A stretch of 64,000 nucleotides of DNA. Source: an uncultured Actinomycetes bacterium (lineage in GTDB: Bacteria > Actinomycetota > Acidimicrobiia > Acidimicrobiales > RAAP-2). Each line of letters begins with the position of its first letter. Positions within the stretch are counted from its first letter, which is position 1. The position numbers were made by a program, and so were the translations under genes. The stretch covers positions 237,717 to 301,716 of the forward strand of contig CAIKAC010000023.1 of the NCBI GenBank assembly GCA_903825305.1, read 5' to 3'. The notes below the pieces were generated by a model. It was not told where the DNA came from. It searched no databases and saw only the letters and a program-made list of their open reading frames with translations. Positions 52,659 through 60,664 of this stretch are shown one piece after another.

Positions 52659-53555
52659 CTATACCGAATCGGGTCGTGAAGGCTTAATTTCTGGAGCGCT
52701 CCGCCAATCCTCGACGCCCCACTCGACAGTTCCAATTGCGGTTTGATTCCCCGTCAACTCCATCCAGTGCGCGTGGTTTAACTCATGCACCGTGAACGCA
52801 GCGTTGAGTGCATTGAAGAATCCCTGATTGTCGACCGTTTGGTTGACTGACTCTTTAATCATCAGCGCACCCATAGTGGGCACTTTGGCAATGCGACGAG
52901 CAAAGGCCAAAGTCTTTTCTTCGAGTTCGGCAAGTGGATAAATCTTCGAAACCATGCCTAAGGCATGTGCATCTTGTGCGGTAATCGAGTCACCGGTCAG
53001 CAAGAGCTCTTTTGCCTTGCGAGGCCCAAACTCCCAAGGATGCGCGAAATACTCCATACCGCACATTCCCAATCGAGTACCAACAACATCAGCAAAGATC
53101 GCGTTATCAGAAGCCACGATCAAGTCACAACACCACGCCAACATCAACCCGGCCGCCAGTACGTTTCCCTGCACACTCGCGACGGTGATTTTGCGCAAAT
53201 CGCGCCAGCGCCGGGTGTTTTGAAAGTAGTAGTGCCACTCTTGACGCACCCGAGCTTCAGCACCTGCTCGCGTTGCCCCATTGATGGAGTAGCTAGGGTG
53301 CTGGTCCGGCCCTGGCGCACGCTCTTCACGGTCTGCCGAAGATCCCAGGTCGTGCCCAGCAGAAAAGCTGTCGCCATTGGCAGCCAAGATGACAACCCGA
53401 ATCGTGTCATCTCGCTCTGCACTCAAAAATGCGTCGTCAAGTTCGACCAGCAAACCGCGATTCTGGGCATTTTTCTGCTTGGGTCGATTCAGGGTGATAC
53501 GAGCAATGGTTCCCTCGTCAAGGAGCTCATAGGTGAGGTACTTATATTCGGTCAT
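52659..53555 (-). CDS. Crotonase-family protein lacking the usual catalytic glutamates
   Basis: 298 residues, longer than most enoyl-CoA hydratases. The fold is clear: ARITLNRPKQKNAQNRG, oxyanion region FSAGHDLGSS, and VASVQGNVLAAGLMLAWCCDLIVAS. The expected first Glu (GG.E motif) is Met in AAGLMLA and the second region TRLGMCGMEYFAHPWEFG has no clear Glu in register. It could be an isomerase, a hydrolase or a carbon-carbon bond enzyme rather than a hydratase. Its ATG directly follows the amidohydrolase stop. Confidence 0.85.
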   Translation of the reverse strand: MTEYKYLTYELLDEGTIARITLNRPKQKNAQNRGLLVELDDAFLSAERDDTIRVVILAANGDSFSAGHDLGSSADREERAPGPDQHPSYSINGATRAGAEARVRQEWHYYFQNTRRWRDLRKITVASVQGNVLAAGLMLAWCCDLIVASDNAIFADVVGTRLGMCGMEYFAHPWEFGPRKAKELLLTGDSITAQDAHALGMVSKIYPLAELEEKTLAFARRIAKVPTMGALMIKESVNQTVDNQGFFNALNAAFTVHELNHAHWMELTGNQTAIGTVEWGVEDWRSAPEIKPSRPDSV

Positions 53556-54722
53556 CTAGATACTCGCCTCCGTTAAATCTGCTGATGCCATTTTCCAGTT
53601 GAACACACGTTCAGCATTACCAAAGGCGATGGCGTCAATTTCATGTTGCGAGCAGTTCGCTTCATCGAAGACCGATTGCGCAATACTGCGTGAGTCTGGC
53701 CACGTGGTGTCTGTGTGGGGGTAATCGCACTCCCACATAATGCGATCAAGGCCAATGTGGTCACGGAACCCCAGACAAACTGGCTCTTCAATCATGCACA
53801 AGTACATGTTCTTTCGAAAAATCTGACTCGGCAGAATGTCATCAAGATTGGCGTACAGCTTGTGGCGAAGCCACATGCGATCAGCACGCTCAAGCGCATT
53901 GGGCAGCCAGCCAATGCCGCCTTCAGAAAACACAAACTGAAGTTCCGGGAATTTGCGACACACGGGCGACATCATCAAGTTGACTGACGACATGATGGAT
54001 CCAACCTGCAAGAGCGAATAACTCAACATGTCGGGAGCATCAGGAGAGGGTTGCGGAATGGTTCCCGACGTTCCAATGTGTAAACACAGTACGAGTCCCG
54101 TTTCCTCACACGCGCGCCAGATCGGATCCCACCAGGCATCCCAGTAACTCGGCAACCCGAGGGAAACCGCGTTCTCAGGAAAGCTGAGTGCAACGGCACC
54201 TTTGGCTTTGCACCGACGAATCTCTTGAGCAGCCAATTCAGGGTCCCACAACTGCACAATGATGGTGGGCACAAACATGCCTTCAGGCCCACCCGCGCAC
54301 CACTCGTCAATCATGAAGTCGTTGTATGCCTGCACGCAAAGACTCGCGAGTTCCTTGTCCTTGAATTCGAGGAACAAGGTGCCAGCAAATCGAGGAAGCG
54401 TAGGGAACAGCACCGAGGCGTAGATGCCGTCGAGCACCATGTCCTTGGCGCGTTCCTTCGGGTCATAGCAACCTGCGCGCATCTCTGAAAAGCGAATGGG
54501 ATCGGGGTTGAGCTCTTCTTTGGGCCTACCGACCGTCGCGTTGAGCCCCATGCAGAGATTCCGCTTGTCTTCATAGAGCCATACCTCTTGATGACCCTCG
54601 TCAACCACTCGGGGTCCTACGTCGCGATACTTCGCCGGTAGGCGGTCCGTCCATACGGTTGCGTGTTCAATGATGTGATCGTCGGCACTAAAGAGTCGAA
54701 GCACGGTTTCCCCCTCCACCAT
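53556..54722 (-). CDS. Amidohydrolase_2 family metal-dependent hydrolase
   Basis: 388 residues from the ATG; the open frame reaches a TTG four codons upstream. The metal motif is LFSADDHIIEHATVW. Further elements are LVLCLHIGTSGTIPQP, FVFSEGGIGWLPNALERAD and IMWECDYPHTDTTWPDS, all typical of actinobacterial amidohydrolase_2 proteins found in aromatic and steroid-type degradation clusters. It is a distant relative of the protein at 46.9-48.1 kb. It is first in its operon and diverges from an NTF2-like gene. Confidence 0.87.
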   Translation of the reverse strand: MVEGETVLRLFSADDHIIEHATVWTDRLPAKYRDVGPRVVDEGHQEVWLYEDKRNLCMGLNATVGRPKEELNPDPIRFSEMRAGCYDPKERAKDMVLDGIYASVLFPTLPRFAGTLFLEFKDKELASLCVQAYNDFMIDEWCAGGPEGMFVPTIIVQLWDPELAAQEIRRCKAKGAVALSFPENAVSLGLPSYWDAWWDPIWRACEETGLVLCLHIGTSGTIPQPSPDAPDMLSYSLLQVGSIMSSVNLMMSPVCRKFPELQFVFSEGGIGWLPNALERADRMWLRHKLYANLDDILPSQIFRKNMYLCMIEEPVCLGFRDHIGLDRIMWECDYPHTDTTWPDSRSIAQSVFDEANCSQHEIDAIAFGNAERVFNWKMASADLTEASI

Positions 54723-54825
54723 GGCCCCAGCCAAGTTTTTATTCCTGACTATGATTCATACCATATCGATCCGCGTGACGCGATCGCAGCATTTGAGAAC
54801 TACGGTCAGAGAGACGGGGGGAACC

Positions 54826-55269
54826 ATGACGCAGTCATCGCAATACCTAGAAGACCGATCCCATATCTATGACCTTGGCGTCCGATATGCGACTGCTCTT
54901 GATAGTCGAGACTTCGATCTTTTACTCACGTGCTTTACCGATAACGCTACGGCGACCTACGAAGGCATCGGCGATATTGCCAACCCTTCCCAGTTGGCGC
55001 GAATCTGTCGCGATGCTCTTTCCCCCTTGGCGGTCAGTCAACACTTGCTTGGCAATTTTGCATGCGAGATCGCCCCAGACTCTGCCTCGGCTCAGTGGTA
55101 CTTCCATGCTCAGCACGTCAAGACCGGCGCCGAGGGAGGCGAGCAATTCATCGTCGCCGGGACTTATCGGGACCAACTCATCCGAACCGAGAACGGTTGG
55201 CGTATCCGCCACCGTGACCTCCATGTCTCGTGGGTTTCTGGAAACCCCCTCGTCCTCGACCATTCGTAA
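54826..55269 (+). CDS. NTF2/SnoaL-like protein
   Basis: 147 residues from an ATG with ACGGGGGGA just upstream; the open frame extends 35 codons further but overlaps the divergent gene and lacks a ribosome binding site. The pattern RSHIYDLGVRYATALDSRDFDLLLTCFTDNATATYEG and then AQWYFHAQHV, GTYRDQLIRTENGWRIRHRDL is that of the SnoaL-like fold. It is the first of two plus-strand genes with the MDR reductase. Confidence 0.82.
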   Translation: MTQSSQYLEDRSHIYDLGVRYATALDSRDFDLLLTCFTDNATATYEGIGDIANPSQLARICRDALSPLAVSQHLLGNFACEIAPDSASAQWYFHAQHVKTGAEGGEQFIVAGTYRDQLIRTENGWRIRHRDLHVSWVSGNPLVLDHS

Positions 55270-55292
55270 CCTTCATTCCATAAAGGAGCACC

Positions 55293-56312
55293 ATGACCAT
55301 CCCTAGCCAATCGCGCCGCGTTCACCTCATCGCTCGACCCAGTGGAGAAGCTGAGGTTGGCCTCTTCGAAGTCGTCACCGTCGACACGCCTACTCCAGGT
55401 CCTGGCGAGGTCTTGGTGGCGAACGAATTTATTTCGGTGGACCCTTACATGTTTGGTCGCATGTTCGAATCTCCGAGCTACGCCGATTATTACGGCATTG
55501 GCGAACCACTGGCCGGAGCGGCCGTTGGCTATGTCGTCGAATCTCAAGACTCAGGATTCGCCGTTGGCGACTTGGTTGTTTCGGATCTTGGTTGGAGACA
55601 ATACGCATGCGGTGCGGCTTCTGAATTCACCAAAGTTGACCCGCTGCCCGGCGTTTCTAATTCGGTGTATCTCGGCGCGCTCGGCACCACGGGCATGACG
55701 GGTTACGTCGGACTGCTCGGTGCTGCTGAGTTCAAAGCCGGCGACGTGGTCTTCGTCTCGGGTGCCGCCGGTGGCGTCGGTACGCTCGTTGGGCAGTTGG
55801 CCAAACTTCGTGGCGCCAGCTTGGTGATTGGGTCAGCTGGTAGCGATGAGAAGGTTGAGATGCTCACGAACGAGTTGGGATATGACCTTGCGTTCAACTA
55901 CAAGCGCACTCCCCCACGCAAAGCACTGCGTGAACTCTTGGACGGAAAAGGCCTCGACGTCTACTTCGACAACGTCGGCGGCGAGCACCTTGAGGCCGCA
56001 TTGGCCAACATGGCCGATCACGGCCGAATCGCGCTGTGTGGTGTCATCTCCCAATACAGCGACGAGCGCCCGACCGGACCTCGAAACTTGCTCTTGGCTA
56101 TCTGGAAGAACCTCACCTTGCGGGGATTCTTGGTTTTCCACTACGAGCACATGGCCGACCAATTCCGAGCAGAAATTTCTCAAGCAATTCTGGATGGCAA
56201 ATTCGTGTACCGCGAGACCGTCGCCAATGGCATTGACAATTCTCCGCAAGCATTCATTGACATGCTGCAGGGAAAGAGCGAAGGCAAGATGGTGGTGCGG
56301 GTCGACTCATAA
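55293..56312 (+). CDS. Zinc-independent MDR NADP-dependent oxidoreductase (CurA / prostaglandin-reductase type)
   Basis: 339 residues with AAAGGAG before the ATG. The family signature VDPYMFGRM (usually VDPYMRGRM), GALGTTGMTGYVGLLG and the Rossmann motif FVSGAAGGVGTLVGQLAKL identify the leukotriene-B4/curcumin reductase branch of the medium-chain dehydrogenases. These reduce the double bond of alpha,beta-unsaturated ketones with NADPH. There are no zinc-binding cysteines. It lies 23 bases downstream of the NTF2-like gene and converges on a mycofactocin-type SDR gene. Confidence 0.92.
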   Translation: MTIPSQSRRVHLIARPSGEAEVGLFEVVTVDTPTPGPGEVLVANEFISVDPYMFGRMFESPSYADYYGIGEPLAGAAVGYVVESQDSGFAVGDLVVSDLGWRQYACGAASEFTKVDPLPGVSNSVYLGALGTTGMTGYVGLLGAAEFKAGDVVFVSGAAGGVGTLVGQLAKLRGASLVIGSAGSDEKVEMLTNELGYDLAFNYKRTPPRKALRELLDGKGLDVYFDNVGGEHLEAALANMADHGRIALCGVISQYSDERPTGPRNLLLAIWKNLTLRGFLVFHYEHMADQFRAEISQAILDGKFVYRETVANGIDNSPQAFIDMLQGKSEGKMVVRVDS

Positions 56313-56345
56313 TCGAGCCAACCCGCATCACCGATCTCTCTACAA

Positions 56346-57182
56346 TCAGCCTCGGCCGATTTGGCCACCGTCAACGGGCATAGAAACACCCGTTATGTAG
56401 CGAGCTGCATCGGAAACCAAGAATGAAATCACGTTAGAGACGTCGCGTGGCTCCAGCCAGTTCGTAGGTAGCACCTGCATCGTCTTAAATACTTCCGTTG
56501 CATCTTCCTTGGTTGCATTCGGAATTTCTGGACGGAAGATTTGATACGTCGGATCGTTCATCATCATGTCGGTGTGGATCAAGCCAGGACACACCGTGTT
56601 GACGCGGATGTTGTACTGGCCTACTTCATTGGCCAAGACGCGCATGATGCCGTTGACGCCGTGCTTGGCGGCGACATAGTCAACGATGTGGCTGTAGCCC
56701 TTGAGTCCAGCCAGTGAACTCGTGAGGACGATAGCGCCGCCTCGTCCCCCTGCGATGATCGCAGGTACCGTCGCCTTCACGGTGTGCCATACGCCAGTGA
56801 GGTTCACGTCAATGGTGTCTTGCCACTCTTCTTCGGTCTTCTCCCACGCCACCTTCATGTTGGTGGCAATACCGGCGTTGGCGCATACGATGTCGAGCCG
56901 ACCAAAGGTTTCGAGTCCTGCCTTCACTGCATCTTGGAGTTGTTCAAAGGATCGAACATCTGCCTTGATGGCAACAATGCGTCGGCCTAGGGCCTCCACC
57001 TGGCGAACCGTTTCGTCAAGGTCACCCTGATTGGCCATCGGATAAAAACTCGAATCGAAGTCGAGCAATGCGTCAATGGCGATAATGTCAGCGCCATCTT
57101 CCGCGAGACGAACACAATGGCTTCGCCCCTGACCTCGTGCCGCTCCTGTTACCAACGCGACCCTGCCCGTTAGATCTGACAC
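56346..57182 (-). CDS. Mycofactocin-coupled SDR oxidoreductase
   Basis: 278 residues from the second of two adjacent GTG codons, with AAGGGGGAA upstream. The cofactor motif is TGAARGQGRSHCVRLA, followed by the family insert IDALLDFDSSFYPMANQGDLDETVRQVE, NAGIATNM, the Ser in LTSSLAGL and YVAAKHGVNG. It is a paralogue of the SDR at 17.1-17.9 kb. NAD(H) is expected to stay bound, with mycofactocin as electron acceptor. It lies 68 bases downstream of a crotonase gene in the last operon of the catabolic region. Confidence 0.88.
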   Translation of the reverse strand: MSDLTGRVALVTGAARGQGRSHCVRLAEDGADIIAIDALLDFDSSFYPMANQGDLDETVRQVEALGRRIVAIKADVRSFEQLQDAVKAGLETFGRLDIVCANAGIATNMKVAWEKTEEEWQDTIDVNLTGVWHTVKATVPAIIAGGRGGAIVLTSSLAGLKGYSHIVDYVAAKHGVNGIMRVLANEVGQYNIRVNTVCPGLIHTDMMMNDPTYQIFRPEIPNATKEDATEVFKTMQVLPTNWLEPRDVSNVISFLVSDAARYITGVSMPVDGGQIGRG

Positions 57183-57250
57183 CACTTCCCCCTTGCCTCA
57201 GGCGCGGATCTGCCCCCACGCAGTTCTATTTTCTTATCAGAGATTTTCTC

Positions 57251-58006
57251 TTATGCCTGCAATTTGGCTCGCTCGATGAGAGCAAGGCGCCGGCGCTCGA
57301 TTTCAGCGGCATCAACGCCGCCGCCGAGGAAGGTCTCGGCGTGCTTGCGTTCTACGGTGCGACCATCTGATCCCGCAGCACTTACGGCCTTGTATTGCGC
57401 GATCATGGCCTTAGTAGCACTTTGATCACCCTCGACGATGTCAGAAGCCAGTCGGCGGGCGACTTCGATTAAGGCCTCGGGTTCAACCACAAGGTTGACG
57501 AGTCCAATGCGCAACGCTTCTTGTGCATTGACAAAATTACCGGTCAAGCTCATCTGACGGGCCATGCGAATGCCGATGGCCTCAGGGAGCAACACGGACA
57601 TGCCCCAAAAGGGGATGAGCCCGACCCGAGTGTGCGTGTCGGCAAAGCGTGCCGCAGTTGAAGCAATGAGGAAATCGCAGGCAAGTGCGAGTTCCAATCC
57701 TCCGGTCACCGCAGGTCCATTAACCGCTCCGATGACGGGCTTTGACAACTCAGGCCACGGACAACCTCGACGCGGATCGAGGTTTCCCCCTGTTGCCGCC
57801 ATCTCTTTGAGATCAAGCCCAGCACAAAAAGCCTTACCAGCACCGGTCAAGATAATCACATCCACATCTGGATTTTGATCAGTCTCACGCATCGCTCCAC
57901 TCAACGCCTCAATGGTCTCAGCAGTGAGTGCGTTTCGTTGTTCGGGTCGGTTGATGGTGATCGTCGCGATGCGATCCGAAACTTCTACGAGAACAAGTTC
58001 TGACAT
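57251..58006 (-). CDS. Enoyl-CoA hydratase/isomerase (crotonase family)
   Basis: 251 residues, normal crotonase length: ATITINRPEQRNALTAETI, oxyanion region FCAGLDLKEMA, and VNGPAVTGGLELALACDFLIAS with the first catalytic Glu in GGLELA. The second Glu region reads FADTHTRVGLIPFWG and lacks an obvious acid, which is common in isomerase-like or specialised members. AAAGG is five bases before the ATG. It follows the DUF35-thiolase-MaoC module. Confidence 0.9.
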   Translation of the reverse strand: MSELVLVEVSDRIATITINRPEQRNALTAETIEALSGAMRETDQNPDVDVIILTGAGKAFCAGLDLKEMAATGGNLDPRRGCPWPELSKPVIGAVNGPAVTGGLELALACDFLIASTAARFADTHTRVGLIPFWGMSVLLPEAIGIRMARQMSLTGNFVNAQEALRIGLVNLVVEPEALIEVARRLASDIVEGDQSATKAMIAQYKAVSAAGSDGRTVERKHAETFLGGGVDAAEIERRRLALIERAKLQA

Positions 58007-58023
58007 CAGAGCCTTTCTATGGG

Positions 58024-58431
58024 TTAAACAACTCGGAATTTGGCAAGAGCCATATCGTGCGTAACGAGCTCCGTCGCGAGCTCCACTCGACTGCCGATCG
58101 CCAGCTCATCATTGGGCGTTCCCACGATGTTCGTAGTGACACGGACGCCTTCGTCAAGATCGACAAAGGCGACGTTGTAGGGGATCTCATCGGCGAATCC
58201 AGGATGGTAGATCTGATGCACGAGGGCGAAGGAATACAGTGTGCCCTTACCAGCCGAGGCCTTCCATTCGAGTTGGTCACTCAGGCAGTGTCGACAGCGC
58301 AACGTCACTGGCCACATCCATTGATCACAGGCTAAGCAGTGTTGAAGCCGCAACTCACCGTCGAGCAAGCCATCAAAAAATGGTGCGGAGCGCTCGTCGC
58401 GAATAGGTAGGGGCTTAGTGTATTCCTCCAT
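58024..58431 (-). CDS. DUF35 OB-fold protein of the hydratase-aldolase module
   Basis: 135 residues with a complete zinc knuckle CLACDQWMWPVTLRCRHC and the OB-fold strands GTLYSFALVHQIYHPGF and NVAFVDLDEGVRVTTNIVG. Its ATG overlaps the Ltp-like stop by one base (TAATG), so the two are made together. In mycobacterial cholesterol side-chain degradation the equivalent domain is the C-terminal part of ChsH2; here it is a free-standing protein. Confidence 0.88.
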   Translation of the reverse strand: MEEYTKPLPIRDERSAPFFDGLLDGELRLQHCLACDQWMWPVTLRCRHCLSDQLEWKASAGKGTLYSFALVHQIYHPGFADEIPYNVAFVDLDEGVRVTTNIVGTPNDELAIGSRVELATELVTHDMALAKFRVV

Positions 58432-59588
58432 TACGACTCCCTCGTCGACAGCACCAAGGTGCCGTGAAAATTCAAGAACCCTCCATTGCCTGACACCAGG
58501 GCAAGGTCATGCTTGGCTACTTGTCGCTCCCCTGCTTGACCTCGAAGCTGAATAATCGCTTCGGAGAGCGGTGTGAATCCCCACATGTAATAGGAACTCA
58601 GTTGCCCTCCGCCAGTGTTCGTTGGCAACGCACCGCGCGGCCCCAACTTGCCGTCGGCCACGAACGCACCGCCTTCACCCTTCTTGCAAAAGCCATAGTC
58701 CTCTAGGGTGACGATGACGGTATAGGTGTAGCAGTCGTAGATTTCAAGAAAGTCAAAATCATTGACGCCTACCCCAGCTTGTGCGAAGGCTTGCCGTCCG
58801 GCTTCGGTGGCACCGGTGTAAATCCCAGGTTCTCGATCCGTGCGCTTGGAATCACCCGGCGCAAACTGCCCAAGACCGAGGAGATGTACTGGTGGCTGGC
58901 GTAGATCCTTCGCCCGCTCTGATGACGTCACCACCACAGCAACGGCTCCGTTGGAAACCAAGCAGCAATCGAGCAAGTGGAGCGGCTCTACTACCCATCG
59001 TGAGCTTTGATGGTCCTCAAGCGTGATTGGTTTGCGCATCTGTGCGTGCGGGTTCATCACTGCCCATTCGCGCTGAGCGACCGCTACCGCTCCGAACTGT
59101 TCCGACGTAGTGCCAAAGAGTTCCATGTGTCGCTTTGCCGCCAAGGCATAGCCGACATTGGCCCCATAGAAGCCATGTGCCACATTCACCGAGTCCATAC
59201 CTTCGGGTGGATTGGCGTTGGCATAGGCCGCACCGGCCGAACCCGCTGGGCGAAGCGGGGCATCGGCGTAGACCATAACGACGGTTTCAGCTTGTCCTGA
59301 TTCGATTACCCGAGTGGCGTAGTTAAACATCGCGGCCGGGGTCGAGCCATAGGCACCTATGGCAGCGAGAACGGGAAGATCGTGAAAGCCCAGACTCCAC
59401 TGCAAATTGACCGTCATCTCGGGGCTCAAATTGGAGTGCACCAAGAGGCCATCGACGTCGCTGAACCCAAGGCCAGCATCATCAAGCGCGAGGGCAATTG
59501 CCTCGGCTGCAAAATCTGAAGCACTCCTGCCATAAACCTTGCCCATCTCCGTGATGCCGAGACCCGCTACTGCAATCGAAGCCGCCAT
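58431..59588 (-). CDS. Ltp2-like thiolase-fold protein (retro-aldolase candidate)
   Basis: 385 residues: SIAVAGLGITEMGKVYGRSASDFAAEAIALAL, FDFLEIYDCYTYTVIVTLEDYGF, and LPTNTGGGQLSSYYMWGFTPLSEAI at the C-terminus. The nucleophile region reads IGAYGSTPAAMFNYAT with Tyr instead of Cys, so thiolysis is unlikely. In Ltp2 aldolases tyrosines do the chemistry. It is flanked by MaoC-like genes upstream and its DUF35 partner downstream, all with overlapping or abutting junctions. Confidence 0.88.
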   Translation of the reverse strand: MAASIAVAGLGITEMGKVYGRSASDFAAEAIALALDDAGLGFSDVDGLLVHSNLSPEMTVNLQWSLGFHDLPVLAAIGAYGSTPAAMFNYATRVIESGQAETVVMVYADAPLRPAGSAGAAYANANPPEGMDSVNVAHGFYGANVGYALAAKRHMELFGTTSEQFGAVAVAQREWAVMNPHAQMRKPITLEDHQSSRWVVEPLHLLDCCLVSNGAVAVVVTSSERAKDLRQPPVHLLGLGQFAPGDSKRTDREPGIYTGATEAGRQAFAQAGVGVNDFDFLEIYDCYTYTVIVTLEDYGFCKKGEGGAFVADGKLGPRGALPTNTGGGQLSSYYMWGFTPLSEAIIQLRGQAGERQVAKHDLALVSGNGGFLNFHGTLVLSTRES

Positions 59589-60065
59589 TTATGCCTCACT
59601 TCGCAGCGGCATCGTCACGGTGCAGCGTCCTGGTCCGATGGAAGGCTTTCCGTCATTTTCCGTCCACATTTCAATGTCGACTCTGCCAACACCATCTTCA
59701 ACTCGGGTCTCGATCACGCGCCCTCGGACGGCAACGGTTGAGCCGACCAGGTTAAATGAGCGCATCCGAAATCCTTCGATCTTGTTGATGCGTCCCTTGG
59801 CTCCGATGAATTCCCTCAAGGCACGTTCCCACGTACCGAGCAGAAACGTCGTCATGGCGTACATGTCGTCCACGCCATTGGCCCGCGCGACTTCGGTGTT
59901 GTGGTGAATGGCATTGAAGTCCCGCGTAGCGGCTACCGCGCAAATCAATCGATACACGCTGATCGGGATGATGACGTCGTTGAGCTCTTGGCCCACCACA
60001 ACATCTTCGAATATCGGCTGGATGCTCCAGTCAACCTTCACATTCTTCGTTACGTCGTAGGTCAT
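59589..60065 (-). CDS. MaoC-like hydratase subunit (ChsH1-like)
   Basis: 158 residues from the ATG overlapping the upstream stop (TGATG); the longer frame is within the neighbour. Hot-dog fold with the hydratase dyad region TRDFNAIHHNTEVARANG, where Asp and His replace the classic GD.NP.H. FEDVVVGQELNDVIIPISVYRLI precedes it. It probably forms the catalytic half of a heteromeric enoyl-CoA hydratase together with the next MaoC-like protein. Confidence 0.87.
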   Translation of the reverse strand: MTYDVTKNVKVDWSIQPIFEDVVVGQELNDVIIPISVYRLICAVAATRDFNAIHHNTEVARANGVDDMYAMTTFLLGTWERALREFIGAKGRINKIEGFRMRSFNLVGSTVAVRGRVIETRVEDGVGRVDIEMWTENDGKPSIGPGRCTVTMPLRSEA

Positions 60066-60637
60066 CACGCCACCTCGTGCGGGTTGTAGTGGTACAGGCC
60101 AGTTCGAATTTTGCCAATGACTTCGCCACGTTGGTTCACATACTCTGCCTCCCACTTGGTGAACGCCCCTATGCCCACAGCCGTTCGCTTGGGCTCACAA
60201 CTGATCAGCCGATTGCCGCGGCGCGTCAAGTGATCACCGAGCACGAGGTCATCGAGAAACTCAAAGTCGATATCGGTCGCGAAGTAAGCGGTGGTTGGCG
60301 GCGCAATGCTTGGCATATTGGGCTTCACCGCTGAGCGGGCGGGCTCGGCATTGCGTGCACCATCGGTAAAGATGGGCGCATCGCCCTCTTTCCACATTGG
60401 CGGCAACTGGAACATCATGAACGACGCCACGGGAGCAACGATGTCCGAAAACCCAGCAGCTAGCGCTGCATCTCGATCGGTGTGAATGGGGCAGCCCGCT
60501 TCGAGTGGTTCTTGGAATCGCCTGATGGCTGATTTGTCAACGTCGTCAGCGCCAGCCATGACGTTGCCACCAAATTCAGTACCAACGGCATCAATCATTG
60601 CCTGCCAGTCGTCCATCCATGCTTCGTGTTCTGCCAC
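60065..60637 (-). CDS. MaoC-like / FAS1-type dehydratase N-terminal-domain protein (ChsH2-like)
   Basis: 190 residues from a GTG with GGAAAGGAAA upstream. The sequence AIRRFQEPLEAGCPIHTDRDAALAAGFSDIVAPVASFMMFQLPPMW and later DIDFEFLDDLVLGDHLTRRGNRLISCEPKRTAVGIGAFTKWEAEYVNQRGEVIGK is typical of the MaoC dehydratase N-terminal domain that binds the acyl chain, without a catalytic D..H dyad. It is coupled to the catalytic MaoC subunit by a one-base overlap. Confidence 0.86.
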   Translation of the reverse strand: MAEHEAWMDDWQAMIDAVGTEFGGNVMAGADDVDKSAIRRFQEPLEAGCPIHTDRDAALAAGFSDIVAPVASFMMFQLPPMWKEGDAPIFTDGARNAEPARSAVKPNMPSIAPPTTAYFATDIDFEFLDDLVLGDHLTRRGNRLISCEPKRTAVGIGAFTKWEAEYVNQRGEVIGKIRTGLYHYNPHEVA

Positions 60638-60664
60638 GGCGCTTTCCTTTCCCTGGACCTTCTC

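Noticed and set aside
54750..54760. Inverted repeat TATGATTCATA between the divergent amidohydrolase_2 and NTF2-like genes.
   Set aside because: Arms of five bases only, overlapping possible -10 elements; not strong enough to call a regulatory site.
57199..57250. Short hairpin AGAGA-AAA-TCTCT between the crotonase and mycofactocin-type SDR genes, considered as a terminator.
   Set aside because: Five A/T-rich base pairs are too weak, and the genes are probably cotranscribed.
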